DNA of 64,000 nt from Lentisphaerota bacterium. GTDB lineage: Bacteria > Verrucomicrobiota > Lentisphaeria > Victivallales > Victivallaceae. The stretch is from NCBI GenBank assembly GCA_015061815.1, contig SUVW01000007.1:1-64000 (forward strand), given 5' to 3'. Shown piece by piece: positions 18,175-26,821 of the stretch. How positions within the stretch are numbered: position 1 is the stretch's first letter; the number at the start of each line of letters is the position of its first letter. The translations under genes and the position numbers were made by a program. Below the pieces are notes generated by a model. It saw nothing but the letters and a program-made list of their open reading frames with translations. It was not told the DNA's origin and did not search any database.

Positions 18175-19221
18175 ATGTCCTGGCGTAATATTCTGTTGCT
18201 TTTGCTGATTATCGGTGCAATACACCTGCTGGTGATCTATGGTTGCATGTACGGCGGCAGCAGGGAAAAAAAGAGTGAAACTGCCGGAGAAACGGTTGAT
18301 GCCGGCAACAGTATCCTGAAAAAGATTTTTTCCGGCGGCCGGTCCGCTGCCGCTGCTGCTGCCAAAAAAAATCCGGAGCCGGAGAAAGTCGTCCCCTGGA
18401 AATACGGTAAAAACGGAGTATTGCCGCCGAATTTGCAAAAGCAGGCGAAGATGGCTAAAAGTGCAGTTATCGTTGATTTGGCCAGCCGTCAGGTTTTATG
18501 GGAAAAAAATTCCCTTCAGCCGGTGGCGGTGGCTTCTCTGACCAAGTTGATGACCGCTTTGCTGGTGGTTGAAAAACTGGGCAAAGCATCCGGTCTGGAA
18601 CTTGACAGCAAGGTGGAAATGAGCCGGAGTGCGGCCGCTGTTGAGAGCCGGAAATTCAATGCCGGAGATAAATTTACGGTAAAAGATATGATCCGGGCAA
18701 TGATGATTTGCAGTGCCAATGATGCGGCAACGCTTTTGTCCGAGAGATTGTCCGGGAACAGCGATGTTTTTGTCCGGGAGATGAATAAACGTGCCGTAGA
18801 GATGGGACTGACAAGCGCAAAATTCAACAGTCCCAGCGGTTTGCCGCAAAAGGGGGTGAATTCTTTTGCTTCTGCCGGAGATATCCTGCATTTGTGTGAA
18901 GCGGTGATGAAATACCCGGTCATCATGGATGCTTGTGGTGAAAGTTACGCCAAATTGAGCAACGGCAAAGAGATATATACGACCAACGGATTGCTCAAAT
19001 ATCCGACGAAAGCGCGCCCGTACTGGAAAAAAGTCGATGGATTATTCGGTTTCAAGACCGGTTATACTAAAGCTGCCGGCAGCTGTCTGGCATTCGGAGT
19101 CCGGCGCGGCGGGAGAACAGTTTTGGGATGTGTTACCGGATTTCCCAGTTCGGCGGACCGGGAACGCTTCTGCAGCAGTCTGATCGAATGGGCATTTCAA
19201 AGCGGGCAGGTGAAAAATTGA
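18175..19221 (+). CDS. D-alanyl-D-alanine carboxypeptidase (PBP5/6-like, S11 family)
   Basis: 348 aa. Trims the terminal D-Ala from peptidoglycan stem peptides in the periplasm. One N-terminal TM/signal anchor (about 5-25) and a Lys/Ala-rich linker precede the penicillin-binding catalytic domain. The SxxK motif is S121-x-x-K124 in 'ASLTKLM', SxN is in 'CSANDAATLL', and KTG is K294-T295-G296. The C-terminal PBP5_C beta-domain and amphipathic anchor seen in DacA are absent, so anchoring is N-terminal. The last codons overlap the TTG start of the next gene. Confidence 0.93.
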   Translation: MSWRNILLLLLIIGAIHLLVIYGCMYGGSREKKSETAGETVDAGNSILKKIFSGGRSAAAAAAKKNPEPEKVVPWKYGKNGVLPPNLQKQAKMAKSAVIVDLASRQVLWEKNSLQPVAVASLTKLMTALLVVEKLGKASGLELDSKVEMSRSAAAVESRKFNAGDKFTVKDMIRAMMICSANDAATLLSERLSGNSDVFVREMNKRAVEMGLTSAKFNSPSGLPQKGVNSFASAGDILHLCEAVMKYPVIMDACGESYAKLSNGKEIYTTNGLLKYPTKARPYWKKVDGLFGFKTGYTKAAGSCLAFGVRRGGRTVLGCVTGFPSSADRERFCSSLIEWAFQSGQVKN

Positions 19222-20375
19222 AAATTTGTCATGTTATAACCCGGCTGATAGTCGGCGGTGCGCAGGAAAACACTTTGCTGACCATTCGCGGTCATCTGGA
19301 AAAAGGGCACGAGGTGGTGCTTGCGGCCGGATTTTCTCCCGGCCGGGAGGGGAAACTTCTGGAAAATGCCCGGTACGGAGAGTTTCCGGTTTATGAATTT
19401 TCTGATCTGGTACGGGAAATTTCCCCGCTGCGTGATTTGAAAGCATTTTTCGCTTTGAAAAAGTTTTTCCGTGATAACCGTTTTGATATCGTCCATACCC
19501 ACAGTTCAAAGGCCGGTATCATCGGCCGTCTGGCGGCGAGGGCGGCGGGAGTGCCGGTGGTCGTACATACGGTGCATGGACAGGCGTTTCACCCCTATCA
19601 GAGCCGGTGGAAAAACCGTTTGTACATTTTTCTGGAAAGATTTGCAGCCCGTTATTGTGACAAAATATATGCGGTCGCCCAGGCGATGATCGATCAGTGT
19701 GTGGCCGCCGGAGTCGCTCCGGCAGACAAATATATGGTCGTTTACAGCGGGATGGATACCGGAGCATTCGACCGGGCGGAGCGCAGTGAACAGCTGCGGA
19801 AAAAGCTGGGGCTGCCTCCGGAATGCAAAACGGTGGTTACGGTGGCGCGGCTTTTTGCCCAGAAAGGATATGAATATGTTATCCCGGCGGCAGAATTGCT
19901 GTTGGCAAAGCGGCCGGAAACCCATTTTCTGCTGGTCGGCGACGGGCCGATGTATGATGAATTGCAGGAGACTTTGCGCCGGAGCAATATCGAAAAAAAC
20001 TTTCATTTTGCCGGTCTGGTTCCTCCGGGAGATGTGGCAATGTATATTGCGCAGGCGGATCTTCTCTGGCATCTGTCACTGCATGAGGGATTGCCCCGGG
20101 CTGTGGTTCAGGCGTTGGCCGCCGGAGTGCCGGCGATCGGATTCGCGCTGGATGGAACTCCGGAAGTGATAATCGAGGATGTCACCGGATTCCTGACCGA
20201 TGCCGGTGATGTGACTGCGGTGGCAGAGAAAAGCATAAGAGTGCTGGATGAGCCGGAACTTGCCGGTAAATTGGGGCAGAACGGCAAGAAAAAAGTGCTG
20301 GAACAGTTTGACTGGAGGAAAATGTGTGATATTCTGGAGGCTGAATATACCGCACTTTTGAAAAAAACGCAGTGA
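19218..20375 (+). CDS. GT4-family glycosyltransferase
   Basis: 385 aa from a TTG at 19218 that overlaps the previous stop (TTGA); AGGTG lies 5 nt upstream and the family N-terminus 'KICHVITRLIVGGAQENTL' begins right there. GT-B fold: donor-binding C-terminal domain with 'TVARLFAQKGYEYVI', 'LLVGDGPM' and 'HEGLPRAVVQALAAG'. In the usual E-x7-E motif the second Glu is Gln. It probably transfers a nucleotide-sugar residue to a cell-surface glycan, in keeping with the adjoining peptidoglycan enzyme. Acceptor unknown. Confidence 0.9.
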   Translation: MKICHVITRLIVGGAQENTLLTIRGHLEKGHEVVLAAGFSPGREGKLLENARYGEFPVYEFSDLVREISPLRDLKAFFALKKFFRDNRFDIVHTHSSKAGIIGRLAARAAGVPVVVHTVHGQAFHPYQSRWKNRLYIFLERFAARYCDKIYAVAQAMIDQCVAAGVAPADKYMVVYSGMDTGAFDRAERSEQLRKKLGLPPECKTVVTVARLFAQKGYEYVIPAAELLLAKRPETHFLLVGDGPMYDELQETLRRSNIEKNFHFAGLVPPGDVAMYIAQADLLWHLSLHEGLPRAVVQALAAGVPAIGFALDGTPEVIIEDVTGFLTDAGDVTAVAEKSIRVLDEPELAGKLGQNGKKKVLEQFDWRKMCDILEAEYTALLKKTQ

Positions 20376-20424
20376 TCATTTTTCGCAGATTTTAATAAAA
20401 TGCCCGTTTTGTGGTAATGGGGAC

Positions 20425-20453
20425 TTGATTTTTTTGATAATTAGGGTTATTTT
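20425..20453 (+). promoter_or_regulatory. Promoter of the MarR-yceD-xer-flavoprotein operon
   Basis: TTGATT (20425-20430), 17-nt spacer, TATTTT (20448-20453). It lies in the ~115-nt gap before the MarR gene. Confidence 0.62.
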
Positions 20454-20490
20454 ATTATCAGGTGGGTTTGTATGGGGAAAGGGCAAAACT

Positions 20491-20967
20491 ATGAAAGATG
20501 AAAAAATTCGTAATTTACGGAGCAACATGCGTTTTTCAGAACGCAGGATCAAAGAATTTTGTGCCAGTCAGGTGCCGACGGAAATATTCCATTACACGTT
20601 GAGCCAGATGCGGGCAATAGATACTCTCTACTCGTTGAACCGGGATTCCGGAGCCGGGGTGCAGTTGAAAGTTCTGGCGGAAACTCTGGCGATAACTCCG
20701 GCGGCAGCCAGCGAGATGGTCGACACACTGGTTCGCAAGGGGGCGATCATCCGCAAAAGTGATCCGGCAGACCGGCGGGCCGTGCGGCTTTTTGTCGGCG
20801 ATACTCTGCGGGAAAGATTTGAGGATTGCGAATCTGCTCTGAATGGTTTGATGGAGCGTTTTCTGGCTACGCTTTCTGAAAATGAAAAAGATGTGTTCTG
20901 CGAAGTGGCAGAAAAGTTGGCCCGTTTTACAGCTGATACGGATAATTTTCCAGAGGTGAAGCGGTGA
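20491..20967 (+). CDS. MarR-family transcriptional regulator
   Basis: 158 aa from ATG 20491, which has AAAGGG 7 nt upstream; the longer frame runs back into the promoter. Winged helix-turn-helix: 'LKVLAETLAITPAAASEMVD' (recognition helix) followed by the wing 'RKSDPADRRAVRLFVG', with helical dimerisation ends. It is the first gene of an operon (GTGA overlap with the next gene), so it may autoregulate. No obvious drug or ligand pump is attached, so the effector and targets are unknown. Confidence 0.88.
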   Translation: MKDEKIRNLRSNMRFSERRIKEFCASQVPTEIFHYTLSQMRAIDTLYSLNRDSGAGVQLKVLAETLAITPAAASEMVDTLVRKGAIIRKSDPADRRAVRLFVGDTLRERFEDCESALNGLMERFLATLSENEKDVFCEVAEKLARFTADTDNFPEVKR

Positions 20968-21437
20968 TCTCATTTTCGGTTTCGGCACTGGAAAAAGCTC
21001 CGGTACACAAACAGGGAAATTTGCCGGCAGAGTTTCTGGAACTGGCTCCGGATGATCTTTTTCAGGCGGCAGGGGAGGTGGAGTATGACCTTGATGCCTC
21101 CCTGGTATCCGGCGGTGTGTTGATTTCCGGCAGATTGTCTGTCCGGCTTGCCAGTCAGTGCGGGCGTTGCCTTAAAGATATCAGTTTTCCTTTGCAGACG
21201 GAAAATCTTCATCTTTTTATGGAGCTGACAGAGGGCATGGAGATCGTGGAAGCCGATGAGGAATTGCGGGCGGAATTGCTCTTGAATCTGCCGATGAATC
21301 CTTTATGTACTCCGGATTGTCTGGGGTTGTGTCCGGAGTGCGGATGCGATCTCAATGAAAAATCCTGCCGGTGTGAATTGCCGGATACCGCGATCGTGGA
21401 ATCTCCCTGGAACGCATTGGATGATCTGGAATTGTGA
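20964..21437 (+). CDS. YceD/DUF177-family protein
   Basis: 157 aa, GTG start overlapping the MarR stop. Matches the DUF177 pattern: a beta-rich N-terminal half with 'LASQCGRCLKDISFPL' and a C-terminal acidic 'LNLPMNPLCTPDCLGLCPEC' followed by CGCDLNEKSC, a Cys cluster that likely binds zinc. In many bacteria yceD sits directly before rpmF (L32) and affects 23S rRNA levels. Here rpmF is not adjacent; a tyrosine recombinase follows instead. Role inferred from family only. Confidence 0.85.
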   Translation: MISFSVSALEKAPVHKQGNLPAEFLELAPDDLFQAAGEVEYDLDASLVSGGVLISGRLSVRLASQCGRCLKDISFPLQTENLHLFMELTEGMEIVEADEELRAELLLNLPMNPLCTPDCLGLCPECGCDLNEKSCRCELPDTAIVESPWNALDDLEL

Positions 21438-21439
21438 TT

Positions 21440-22333
21440 ATGAATGATCATATCCGTTATTTCACCGGTTACCTGACGGTGGAGAGGGGATTGAGCCGGA
21501 ATACAGTTCTGGCGTATGCCGGAGATTTAAGTGCTTTGGCGGATTTTCTGGCAGAGAGGCAGATCGTCGACTGGCGCACTGTCGATCGGGATGAGCTGTT
21601 GGATTTTCTGGATTTTTTACGCGACCGGGGGATGGAAAGTTCTTCCATTGCGCGTCATCTTACGGCGATAAAGATGTTTTACCGTTATTTGCTGTCTGAA
21701 AAACTGGTGGATAATGATCCGACGGTATTGATGGATTCTCCGCGATTATGGCGGATTTTGCCGGATTGTCTGTCGCTGTCAGAGGTCGATGCGCTGCTCA
21801 ATGCTTTTTCTTCCGGCGGGGATGCTCTGGAAAAGCGCAACCGTGTGATGCTGCATCTGCTTTATGCTTCCGGGCTGCGGGTGTCGGAATTGACCGGATT
21901 GACGGTTGGAAGCGTGGATTTTGAAAACTCTTTGCTCCGGGTGAAGGGCAAGGGGGCCAAAGAACGGGTGGTTCCGGTGGCCGGGAACGTGTTGAGCATG
22001 TTGCGGCGGTATATTTCCGGAGCGCGGGAGGAACTGATCTATCTGATACCGCAAAGTCCATATCTTTTTGTTTCCCATCATTCGCGCAAATTGAACCGTG
22101 AACGGGTATGGGCCGTGATCAAAGAGGCAGCGTTCCGGGCGGGAATCAGTAAAAATATCTATCCGCACACTCTGCGTCACAGTTTTGCCAGTCATCTTTT
22201 GGCCAACGGGGCGGATCTGCGGGCGATCCAGGAGATGCTTGGCCATGCAGATATCGGGACTACTGAAATTTACACTCATGTGGATCGGGGCCGGTTGGCA
22301 TCGGTGCATCATAAATTCCATCCCCGGGGATAG
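21440..22333 (+). CDS. Tyrosine recombinase XerC/XerD family
   Basis: 297 aa, the normal Xer length, from ATG 21440 (an upstream GTG at 21434 is also possible). It resolves chromosome dimers at dif. N-terminal SAM-like DNA-binding domain (about 1-85). The catalytic residues are all present: R147 in 'SGLRVSEL', K174 in 'KGAKERVV', H243 and R246 in 'HTLRHSFASHLL', H269 in 'LGHADIGTTEIYTHV' and nucleophile Y278. It is embedded in a housekeeping operon, so it is the chromosomal enzyme rather than an integrase. I cannot separate XerC from XerD. Confidence 0.94.
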   Translation: MNDHIRYFTGYLTVERGLSRNTVLAYAGDLSALADFLAERQIVDWRTVDRDELLDFLDFLRDRGMESSSIARHLTAIKMFYRYLLSEKLVDNDPTVLMDSPRLWRILPDCLSLSEVDALLNAFSSGGDALEKRNRVMLHLLYASGLRVSELTGLTVGSVDFENSLLRVKGKGAKERVVPVAGNVLSMLRRYISGAREELIYLIPQSPYLFVSHHSRKLNRERVWAVIKEAAFRAGISKNIYPHTLRHSFASHLLANGADLRAIQEMLGHADIGTTEIYTHVDRGRLASVHHKFHPRG

Positions 22334-22342
22334 GTGAAAAAG

Positions 22343-23896
22343 ATGGCTTATTTATTGAAAGATATCGTGCTGGATGCTGCCGGATTGCCGGCAGACTGGC
22401 AGGAACGGTGTATTCAGATCGCCGCGCAAAATTCCGGGATCGCGGCCGGGAAGATCGTTTCGGCAGAAATTTTGTCTGCTTCAGTTGATTCCCGGCGCGG
22501 GACACCGAAGCTGCTGTTGACAATGCTGATAAGCGGGGATGTGCCGGAAACTCCGGAAGAGGAGTTGGCCGCCTGGAAAGTTCAAATGCCGGTTTGGCCG
22601 GAACACAGTTCACTTTTGCATCCGCTGGTTGTCGGCACCGGACCGGCGGGGATATTCGGAGCGTTGGTTCTGGCGATGGCCGGAACCAAGCCGGTGATCA
22701 TAGACCGGGGCGGATGTGTCGAAAAAAGAGTGGAAGATTACCGCAGATTCATCGGCGGCCGTATTCTTGATCCGGAGAGCAATCTTTTGATCGGTGAGGG
22801 CGGGGCCGGGACATTTTCCGACGGCAAATTGTATACCGGCACCCGGGATTTCCGGGCGGCGTGGGTGAAAAAGATCATGGTTGAATGCGGCGCACCGCCG
22901 GAAATAATCTGGCAGAAGCGCGCCCATGTCGGTTCGGACAGATTGACAGCTGTCGCGGCAAATTTGCGCAGACGGATCGAAGAATTGGGAGGAAAATTTA
23001 TTTTCCATACCAATGTCGCGCAAATACATGCAGTCAACGGCAAATGCGCCGGAGTAAAGAGCGCGGGCGGTGAGATGTTCCATGCGCCGGCTGTTTTGCT
23101 GGCTCCGGGGTTGGGCGGCCGGGAACTGATTCGCAATTTGACGGAAAGTGTGCAGTGGAGCCTCAAGCCGTTTCAGATCGGCTGCCGGATAGAGCATCCG
23201 CAGGAGTTGATCGACCGGGCAATGTATCACATCTCCCGGCCGGAAGCATTGGGGGCGGCGGAATATCATCTGGTTTCCAGAAGATATCACCGGCATACAG
23301 CATCATTCTGCATGTGTCCGGGAGGCGAGATCGTCAATGCCAGCGCGTGGGAAAAACATTCGATAACCAACGGGATGAGTTGTTTCGCCCGGGATGGAAA
23401 ATTTGCCAACAGCTGTCTGATTTCCACTTTCGCTCCAGAAGAATCCGGTTCGCTTGCGGATATTGACCGGTTGCTGGAAAAGTTGGAGACGGAGTGTTTT
23501 TCTGCCGGCGGCGGGGATTATACTTTTCCCGCGCAGGATGCGGCAGCTTTTATCCGCCGGGAAAACGGATTGAAGAACCGTCAGAATTCAACTGCTGTCG
23601 GTGTCGTGCCGGGGAGGATCGACCGGATCGTGCCGCAAAAGCTGTATGATGCTCTGGTACCGGCATTGAAGGATTTTGATTCCAGAATCCCGGGGTTTAT
23701 CCGTCAAGGCAAGTTTGTCGGAGTGGAAAGCTGTGTTTCTTCACCGGTACGGATATGGCGCGACCGGGAAACATTGCAGAGTTCATTGCCGGGTTTGTAC
23801 TGTTCCGGGGAAGGGTGCGGAGCTGCCGGAGGGATCATTTCAGCGGCTTGCGACGGGATAAAATGTGCCGAAAAGATGCTGCAGTCTGCCGGATAA
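22343..23896 (+). CDS. FAD-dependent oxidoreductase (COG2509-like)
   Basis: 517 aa. N-terminal ~85-residue domain followed by a Rossmann FAD-binding fold 'VVGTGPAGIFGALVLAMAG' (about 97-115). Conserved 'GEGGAGTFSDGKLYT' and a C-terminal 'YCSGEGCGAAGGIISAACDG' close the FAD site. These are the landmarks of the uncharacterised COG2509 dehydrogenases, widespread in anaerobes. ATG 22343 has AGGTG upstream and follows the recombinase stop by 9 nt. The substrate is unknown; the gene ends the operon before the purE promoter. Confidence 0.9.
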   Translation: MAYLLKDIVLDAAGLPADWQERCIQIAAQNSGIAAGKIVSAEILSASVDSRRGTPKLLLTMLISGDVPETPEEELAAWKVQMPVWPEHSSLLHPLVVGTGPAGIFGALVLAMAGTKPVIIDRGGCVEKRVEDYRRFIGGRILDPESNLLIGEGGAGTFSDGKLYTGTRDFRAAWVKKIMVECGAPPEIIWQKRAHVGSDRLTAVAANLRRRIEELGGKFIFHTNVAQIHAVNGKCAGVKSAGGEMFHAPAVLLAPGLGGRELIRNLTESVQWSLKPFQIGCRIEHPQELIDRAMYHISRPEALGAAEYHLVSRRYHRHTASFCMCPGGEIVNASAWEKHSITNGMSCFARDGKFANSCLISTFAPEESGSLADIDRLLEKLETECFSAGGGDYTFPAQDAAAFIRRENGLKNRQNSTAVGVVPGRIDRIVPQKLYDALVPALKDFDSRIPGFIRQGKFVGVESCVSSPVRIWRDRETLQSSLPGLYCSGEGCGAAGGIISAACDGIKCAEKMLQSAG

Positions 23897-23919
23897 TGGC
23901 GGTTTTCCCGGAAAAGGGA

Positions 23920-23948
23920 TTGACAAAAAGATTTTTCCGGAGTATATT
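23920..23948 (+). promoter_or_regulatory. purE promoter
   Basis: TTGACA (23920-23925), 17-nt spacer, TATATT (23943-23948), the best -35 match in the window. Predicted start near 23955, ~27 nt before the ATG; no PurR box or riboswitch is visible in that short leader. Confidence 0.82.
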
Positions 23949-23981
23949 GGAAAAGATGACAGAAATATATCGGAAAGGATC

Positions 23982-24503
23982 ATGAAAATGAGTGTAGCGA
24001 TTTTGATGGGCAGCAAGAGCGATCTGGATATCGTGCGCAATGCCTTTGATGTACTGGATGAATTCGGGGTGAAGTTCACCGCGCGGATAATGTCCGCCCA
24101 CCGGACACCGCATGAAGCGGCCGGGTTTGCTTCGGAAGCTGAAGCAAAAGGCTGCAAGGTGATAATTTGTGCTGCCGGTATGGCTGCTCATCTGGGCGGT
24201 GTGGTGGCGGCGCACACAACATTGCCGGTGATCGGTATTCCGATGGCTTCCGAACCGTTCAAAGCGGTCGATTCGCTGTTGGCGACAGTGCAGATGCCTC
24301 CCGGTATCCCGGTGGCGGCGGTGACTTGCGGCAAAGCGGGAGCGAAAAATGCGGCACTTTATGCTGTAAGTATTCTGGCAACGGCGGATGAAGAGCTGGC
24401 GGCGAAGCTTAAAGAATTCCGGAAAAAACAGCGCGAGCAGGTTTTGGCGGCGGATGAAGAGCTGCAAAACGAGCTTAAAGAGAGAAAAAATGTAAAAAAT
24501 TGA
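23982..24503 (+). CDS. purE: N5-carboxyaminoimidazole ribonucleotide mutase
   Basis: 173 aa. Converts N5-CAIR to CAIR in purine synthesis. Family motif '[16 protein letters not shown]' with 'SAHRTPHEA' (the catalytic His loop) and '[16 protein letters not shown]', '[11 protein letters not shown]'. The start is ATG 23982 with AAAGGA upstream. The C-terminal ~20 residues form a charged Lys/Glu-rich helix beyond the core. A purK partner is not adjacent. A PurO-like IMP cyclohydrolase elsewhere in the window acts at the end of the same pathway. Confidence 0.95.
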   Translation: MKMSVAILMGSKSDLDIVRNAFDVLDEFGVKFTARIMSAHRTPHEAAGFASEAEAKGCKVIICAAGMAAHLGGVVAAHTTLPVIGIPMASEPFKAVDSLLATVQMPPGIPVAAVTCGKAGAKNAALYAVSILATADEELAAKLKEFRKKQREQVLAADEELQNELKERKNVKN

Positions 24504-24522
24504 AGAAATTTTTAAAATCCGC

Positions 24523-24551
24523 TTGCATTTTCGTCATTCTGCAGTTATTTT
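24523..24551 (+). promoter_or_regulatory. Promoter of tRNA-Lys / rpmB
   Basis: TTGCAT (24523-24528), 17-nt spacer, TATTTT (24546-24551), ~33 nt upstream of the tRNA. rpmB follows the tRNA by only 42 nt without a terminator, so the two may share this transcript. Confidence 0.6.
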
Positions 24552-24590
24552 ATATGACTGTTATCCGCTGATGCAGTGGATGCTCCAGGT

Positions 24591-24666
24591 GGGTTGGTAG
24601 CTCAGTCGGTAGAGCATCGCCCTTTTAAGGCGGTGGTCCCGGGTTCGAGTCCCGGCCAACTCACCA
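24591..24666 (+). tRNA. tRNA-Lys (anticodon TTT)
   Basis: 76 nt with encoded CCA. The acceptor stem GGGTTGG/CCAACTC, D-arm GCTC/GAGC, anticodon stem TCGCC/GGCGG with loop CTTTTAA, and T-arm CCGGG/CCCGG with TTCGAGT all fold correctly. Confidence 0.97.
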
Positions 24667-24708
24667 TTTTTTTGTGAATTTTTAATTAACCATAATGAGG
24701 TCGGTGAA

Positions 24709-24936
24709 ATGAGTAAAGTCTGTGCCATCTGCGGCAAAACCAAAGGCAACGGCGGCTGCATTACCCGTAAAGGTTTGGCGATCAAAGCCGGCGGTATCGG
24801 TATGCACGTTGTGAAAAATGTCAAACGTACATTTGAAGTCAATTTGCAGAATGTCAAAATCAATGATGGCGGCACTGTTAAAACTGTTAAGATGTGTACC
24901 GCCTGCATCCGTACCGGAAATTACGTTAAAGCGTAA
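24709..24936 (+). CDS. rpmB: 50S ribosomal protein L28
   Basis: 75 aa. Small basic ribosomal protein of the cysteine-containing (C+) type: 'CAICGKTKGNGG' at the N-terminus and 'MCTACIRTG' near the C-terminus, probably four zinc ligands. The L28 core 'VKNVKRTFEVNLQNVKI' is clear. It starts 42 nt after tRNA-Lys and is followed by a good terminator. The zinc-binding form suggests no special zinc-starvation adaptation here. Confidence 0.95.
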   Translation: MSKVCAICGKTKGNGGCITRKGLAIKAGGIGMHVVKNVKRTFEVNLQNVKINDGGTVKTVKMCTACIRTGNYVKA

Positions 24937-24965
24937 ACCGGCGGACAAGACAGGGTTTTGGGAAA

Positions 24966-24998
24966 AACGGACAGAGTGAAACACTTTGTCCGTTTTTT
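24966..24998 (+). terminator. rpmB terminator
   Basis: A 13-position stem (AACGGACAGAGTG / CACTTTGTCCGTT, one mismatch) with a 3-nt loop and a run of six T. Located 29 nt past the L28 stop. Confidence 0.88.
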
Positions 24999-25065
24999 AT
25001 TGACATAATCAAAAATTATTGTCTCATTTAAAAACTGCCCTTCAGGGACGAAATGGGGGAAGAAA

Positions 25066-25182
25066 ATGCTGGGTTTGGGAGATATGTACATTACCGGTGC
25101 GGTGCTGGGAAGTGTTGCGGCATCGTTGTTCGGGGTCATTTACGGGGCGTTGCGCTGGAACAAGGATGGAGAGGAAAAATGA
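25066..25182 (+). CDS. Symporter small accessory protein
   Basis: 38 aa, one TM helix (about residues 8-29, ending 'FGVIYGALRW') and a short charged tail NKDGEEK. It starts MLGLGDMYI after a GGGGGAAG site and its stop overlaps the ATG of the SSS symporter. Its size, topology and position match the small accessory subunits encoded directly before some SSS transporters, which are easily missed because they are so short. Function inferred from position and form. Confidence 0.8.
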   Translation: MLGLGDMYITGAVLGSVAASLFGVIYGALRWNKDGEEK

Positions 25183-26816
25183 CATTCGGTTCAATTGTTT
25201 CCGGTGCGGCGAATTCGGTGATCATGGGGATTTTGCTGCTGATCTATGCGGCGATGATAACTTACCTCGGATTCCGGGGGTTCCGGAAGACAAAAAACAA
25301 CAGTGACTATCTGCTGGCCGGCAGGTCGGTCAATCCTTTTGCAATGGCCATGAGTTACGGTGCGGCGTTTATCAGTACTTCAGCTCTGGTCGGTTTCGGC
25401 GGTATTGCCGGAGAATTCGGCATGGGTTTGATGTGGCTGGTATTTATGAATATTGCCTTCGGTATTATTGTGGCTTTCATCTGGTTCGGACGGCGGACGC
25501 GTCAGATCGGTCTGGCACTGGATGCCAAGACATTCCCGGAGTTTATCGGCCGGAGATTCCAGAGTGAGAAAATGAAGGTTTTTATTGCGGCGGTGATCTT
25601 CTGTTTTCTGCCGTTGTATTCCAGCGTGGTTTTGATCAGCGGAGCGCGTTTTCTGCAGGAAGTTATGGATCTGCCTTACATTCCGGTGTTGTTTATCTTT
25701 GCTGCAGTGGTGGCGGTTTACGTTATTTTCGGCGGTTTGAAAGGGGTGATGTATGTCGATGCTCTGATCGGCAGCATCATGGTCGGCGGGATGTTGACTT
25801 TGCTGATATTGTGCTATGTCCGTCTGGACGGTGTTACTCAAGCGCATCAGGCGTTGACCGATATGGCTTATCTGGTTCCGGAAAGATTGCCGGTGGAGTA
25901 TGCTTTGGGGCACCGGGGGTGGACGGTCATGCCGGAATTCAATTCGGTATGGTGGTGGACTCTGGTATCAAGTTTGATGTTGGGGGTCGGTATCGGAGCA
26001 TTGGCACAACCGCAATTGGCAGTGCGCTTTATGACGGTGAAAAGTGATCGTGAATTGAACCGTGCGGTGATGGTGGGCTCATTTTTCATTCTCTGTACCG
26101 CCGGAGCAGCTTATATGATCGGGGCTTTGAGCAATGTGTTTTTCTTTCATACAGACAAGGGGATCGCGGAAAATAAAGCGCAGCTGGCGATCGAAGCGGC
26201 CGGTGGAAATCCGGATCTGATAATCCCGATATTCATCCGGGAAGCGTTGCCGCAGGCGGTGTTATACATTTTCGCTTTGACGATGCTTTCGGCGGCGATG
26301 TCGACTTTGTCGAGTCTGTTTCATGTCAGCGGCAGTTCCATCGGGCATGATATTTGCGGCCGGTTGGGCAGCGGTCATGACAGCGCGTGGCTGACCCGGA
26401 TCGGGGTGTGCATCGGGATCGTTTTGAGTTTGATATTTGCTGTGATACTGCCTCCGGGTATTGTGGCGCGCGGAACGGCGATATTTTTCGGAGTGTGTGC
26501 GGCGGCATTTCTGCCGGCGTATGCGGCGGCACTGTACTGGAAACGGGCGACCCGGGCGGGAGTCTGGGCCGGAATAGCCGTTGGGACAGGAGTATCGGTA
26601 TTCGGGTTGCTGTTTTTGCACCGCAAGGAGTCGGCAATGCTGGGAATATGCGAAATGCTTACCGGCAAAACGGAATTGATTTCACACCACCCCTGGCCGT
26701 TTGTTGACCCGTTTGTTTATGCATTGCCGCTGTCGGTTTTGGCACTTGTCGTGGTAAGTTTACTGACCAAAGCTCCGGATGCCGGACATTTGGAAAAGTG
26801 TTTCAGCAAGCGGTAA
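25179..26816 (+). CDS. Sodium:solute symporter (SSS family)
   Basis: 545 aa, 13 TM helices. Na+-coupled uptake carrier in the cytoplasmic membrane. Characteristic stretches are 'NNSDYLLAGRSVNPFAMAMS', 'AAFISTSALVGFGG', 'AVVAVYVIFGGLKGVMYVD' and 'LTMLSAAMSTLSSLFHVSGS' (Na2-site region). The start overlaps the accessory-protein stop (ATGA), fixing 25179. The substrate could be acetate, proline, pantothenate or a sugar; the sequence does not decide. It converges with the AraC gene. Confidence 0.93.
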   Translation: MTFGSIVSGAANSVIMGILLLIYAAMITYLGFRGFRKTKNNSDYLLAGRSVNPFAMAMSYGAAFISTSALVGFGGIAGEFGMGLMWLVFMNIAFGIIVAFIWFGRRTRQIGLALDAKTFPEFIGRRFQSEKMKVFIAAVIFCFLPLYSSVVLISGARFLQEVMDLPYIPVLFIFAAVVAVYVIFGGLKGVMYVDALIGSIMVGGMLTLLILCYVRLDGVTQAHQALTDMAYLVPERLPVEYALGHRGWTVMPEFNSVWWWTLVSSLMLGVGIGALAQPQLAVRFMTVKSDRELNRAVMVGSFFILCTAGAAYMIGALSNVFFFHTDKGIAENKAQLAIEAAGGNPDLIIPIFIREALPQAVLYIFALTMLSAAMSTLSSLFHVSGSSIGHDICGRLGSGHDSAWLTRIGVCIGIVLSLIFAVILPPGIVARGTAIFFGVCAAAFLPAYAAALYWKRATRAGVWAGIAVGTGVSVFGLLFLHRKESAMLGICEMLTGKTELISHHPWPFVDPFVYALPLSVLALVVVSLLTKAPDAGHLEKCFSKR

Positions 26817-26821
26817 AGCTG

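Noticed and set aside
21440-22333. Phage or island integrase
   Set aside because: Sequence length, motifs and placement in a housekeeping operon fit chromosomal XerC/D, and no phage genes are near.
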